From Anaerotignum sp. (GTDB lineage Bacteria; Bacillota; Clostridia; Lachnospirales; Anaerotignaceae), in the NCBI GenBank assembly GCA_017442465.1, contig JAFRZQ010000320.1:1-5239 (forward strand): 5,239 nucleotides of DNA, read 5' to 3'. Made by a program: the position numbers and the translations under genes. Under the pieces are notes generated by a model. It was not told the DNA's origin. It was given only the letters and a program-made list of their open reading frames with translations, and did no database searches. Below, one piece after another: positions 4,991 to 5,239 of the stretch. Numbering within the stretch: position 1 is the stretch's first letter; every line of letters starts with the position of its first letter.

Positions 4991-5239
4991 ATGGAACAGA
5001 ACATCCTGAAAAAAGCCGAACTGAAAACGACCAAAAAACGCCAGATGCTGCTGTTCCTGCTGCAGAAGCACGCACGCCCCATGACAGCAGAAGAACTGCA
5101 TGAGATCGCAAACAACATCCTCCCCATGAATGTTTCCACCGTTTACAGAACGCTGAATACCCTGACAGAAAAGGATATCCTCATCCGTTCTGTACGTCAG
5201 GACGGCAAGGCATATTACTCCCTACCAAAAAAAGACCAC
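4991..5239 (+). CDS. Fur-family transcriptional repressor, C-terminus cut by window edge
   Basis: The first 83 codons of a metal- or peroxide-responsive repressor; family members are usually about 135-160 residues. The N-terminal winged helix is plain: KTTKKRQMLLFLLQKH (12-27), then MTAEELHEIA (31-40), then the recognition helix NVSTVYRTLNTLTE (47-60), and a wing ending in GKAYYSL (72-78). The dimerisation domain and the metal ligands that would separate Fur, Zur and PerR are beyond the edge, although the visible end (PKKDH) stops where many members begin a histidine-rich stretch. Subfamily cannot be called. The ATG is supported by AAAGGGG with a 7-nt spacer. Its promoter resembles that of the upstream aminotransferase gene. 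Which metal or oxidant it senses is unknown. Confidence 0.93.
   Translation, partial: MEQNILKKAELKTTKKRQMLLFLLQKHARPMTAEELHEIANNILPMNVSTVYRTLNTLTEKDILIRSVRQDGKAYYSLPKKDH

Noticed and set aside
1..5239. CRISPR arrays, tRNA or rRNA genes, insertion sequences, toxin-antitoxin or phage-defence genes
   Set aside because: No regularly spaced repeats, cloverleaf sequences, transposase motifs, terminal inverted repeats or recognisable defence domains were seen on either strand.

Overview
The window looks like a chromosomal segment from a low-to-moderate GC Gram-positive anaerobe, most likely a Clostridia/Lachnospirales-type Firmicute. This rests on strong AAGGAGG- and AAGGGGG-type ribosome binding sites, sigma-A-like TTGACA-17-TATNAT promoters, short lipoproteins with Gram-positive-style lipoboxes, and the character of the proteins. 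The taxon is an inference; no marker gene fixes it.

Positions 1 to 3585 hold five genes, all on the minus strand and read from right to left. They are a small membrane-anchored protein (3031-3585), a lipoprotein that appears to be its diverged paralogue (2259-2927), endonuclease III nth (1589-2245), a very methionine-rich lipoprotein (734-1576) and a LysR-type regulator (1-708, running off the left edge). The last four are packed with gaps of 13, 12 and 25 nt. Two stop codons lie inside the Shine-Dalgarno sequence of the next gene. The only larger gap, about 100 nt between the two paralogues, carries three consecutive GAAAT/ATTTC palindromes. I see no terminator within the run, so it may be one operon or two overlapping ones.

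A 187-nt divergent intergenic region (3586-3772) separates this run from the plus strand. The plus strand carries a HisC-like PLP-dependent aminotransferase (3773-4876) with a strong promoter and a strong intrinsic terminator. After it comes the start of a Fur-family repressor gene (4991 to the right edge) with its own promoter. The aminotransferase and Fur-family promoters are unusually alike: 14 identical bases across the -35 region and an identical TACTATNAT -10 block at identical spacing.

Apart from DNA repair by nth, the pathways are not determined by this window. The minus-strand run combines envelope-exposed proteins of unknown function with a base-excision repair enzyme and a one-component regulator. 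The plus strand combines an amino-acid-type aminotransferase with a metal- or peroxide-type regulator. I found no CRISPR array, tRNA, rRNA, insertion sequence or recognisable defence system. The observations most worth following are the paralogue pair, the methionine-rich lipoprotein, the palindrome cluster and the shared promoter module.
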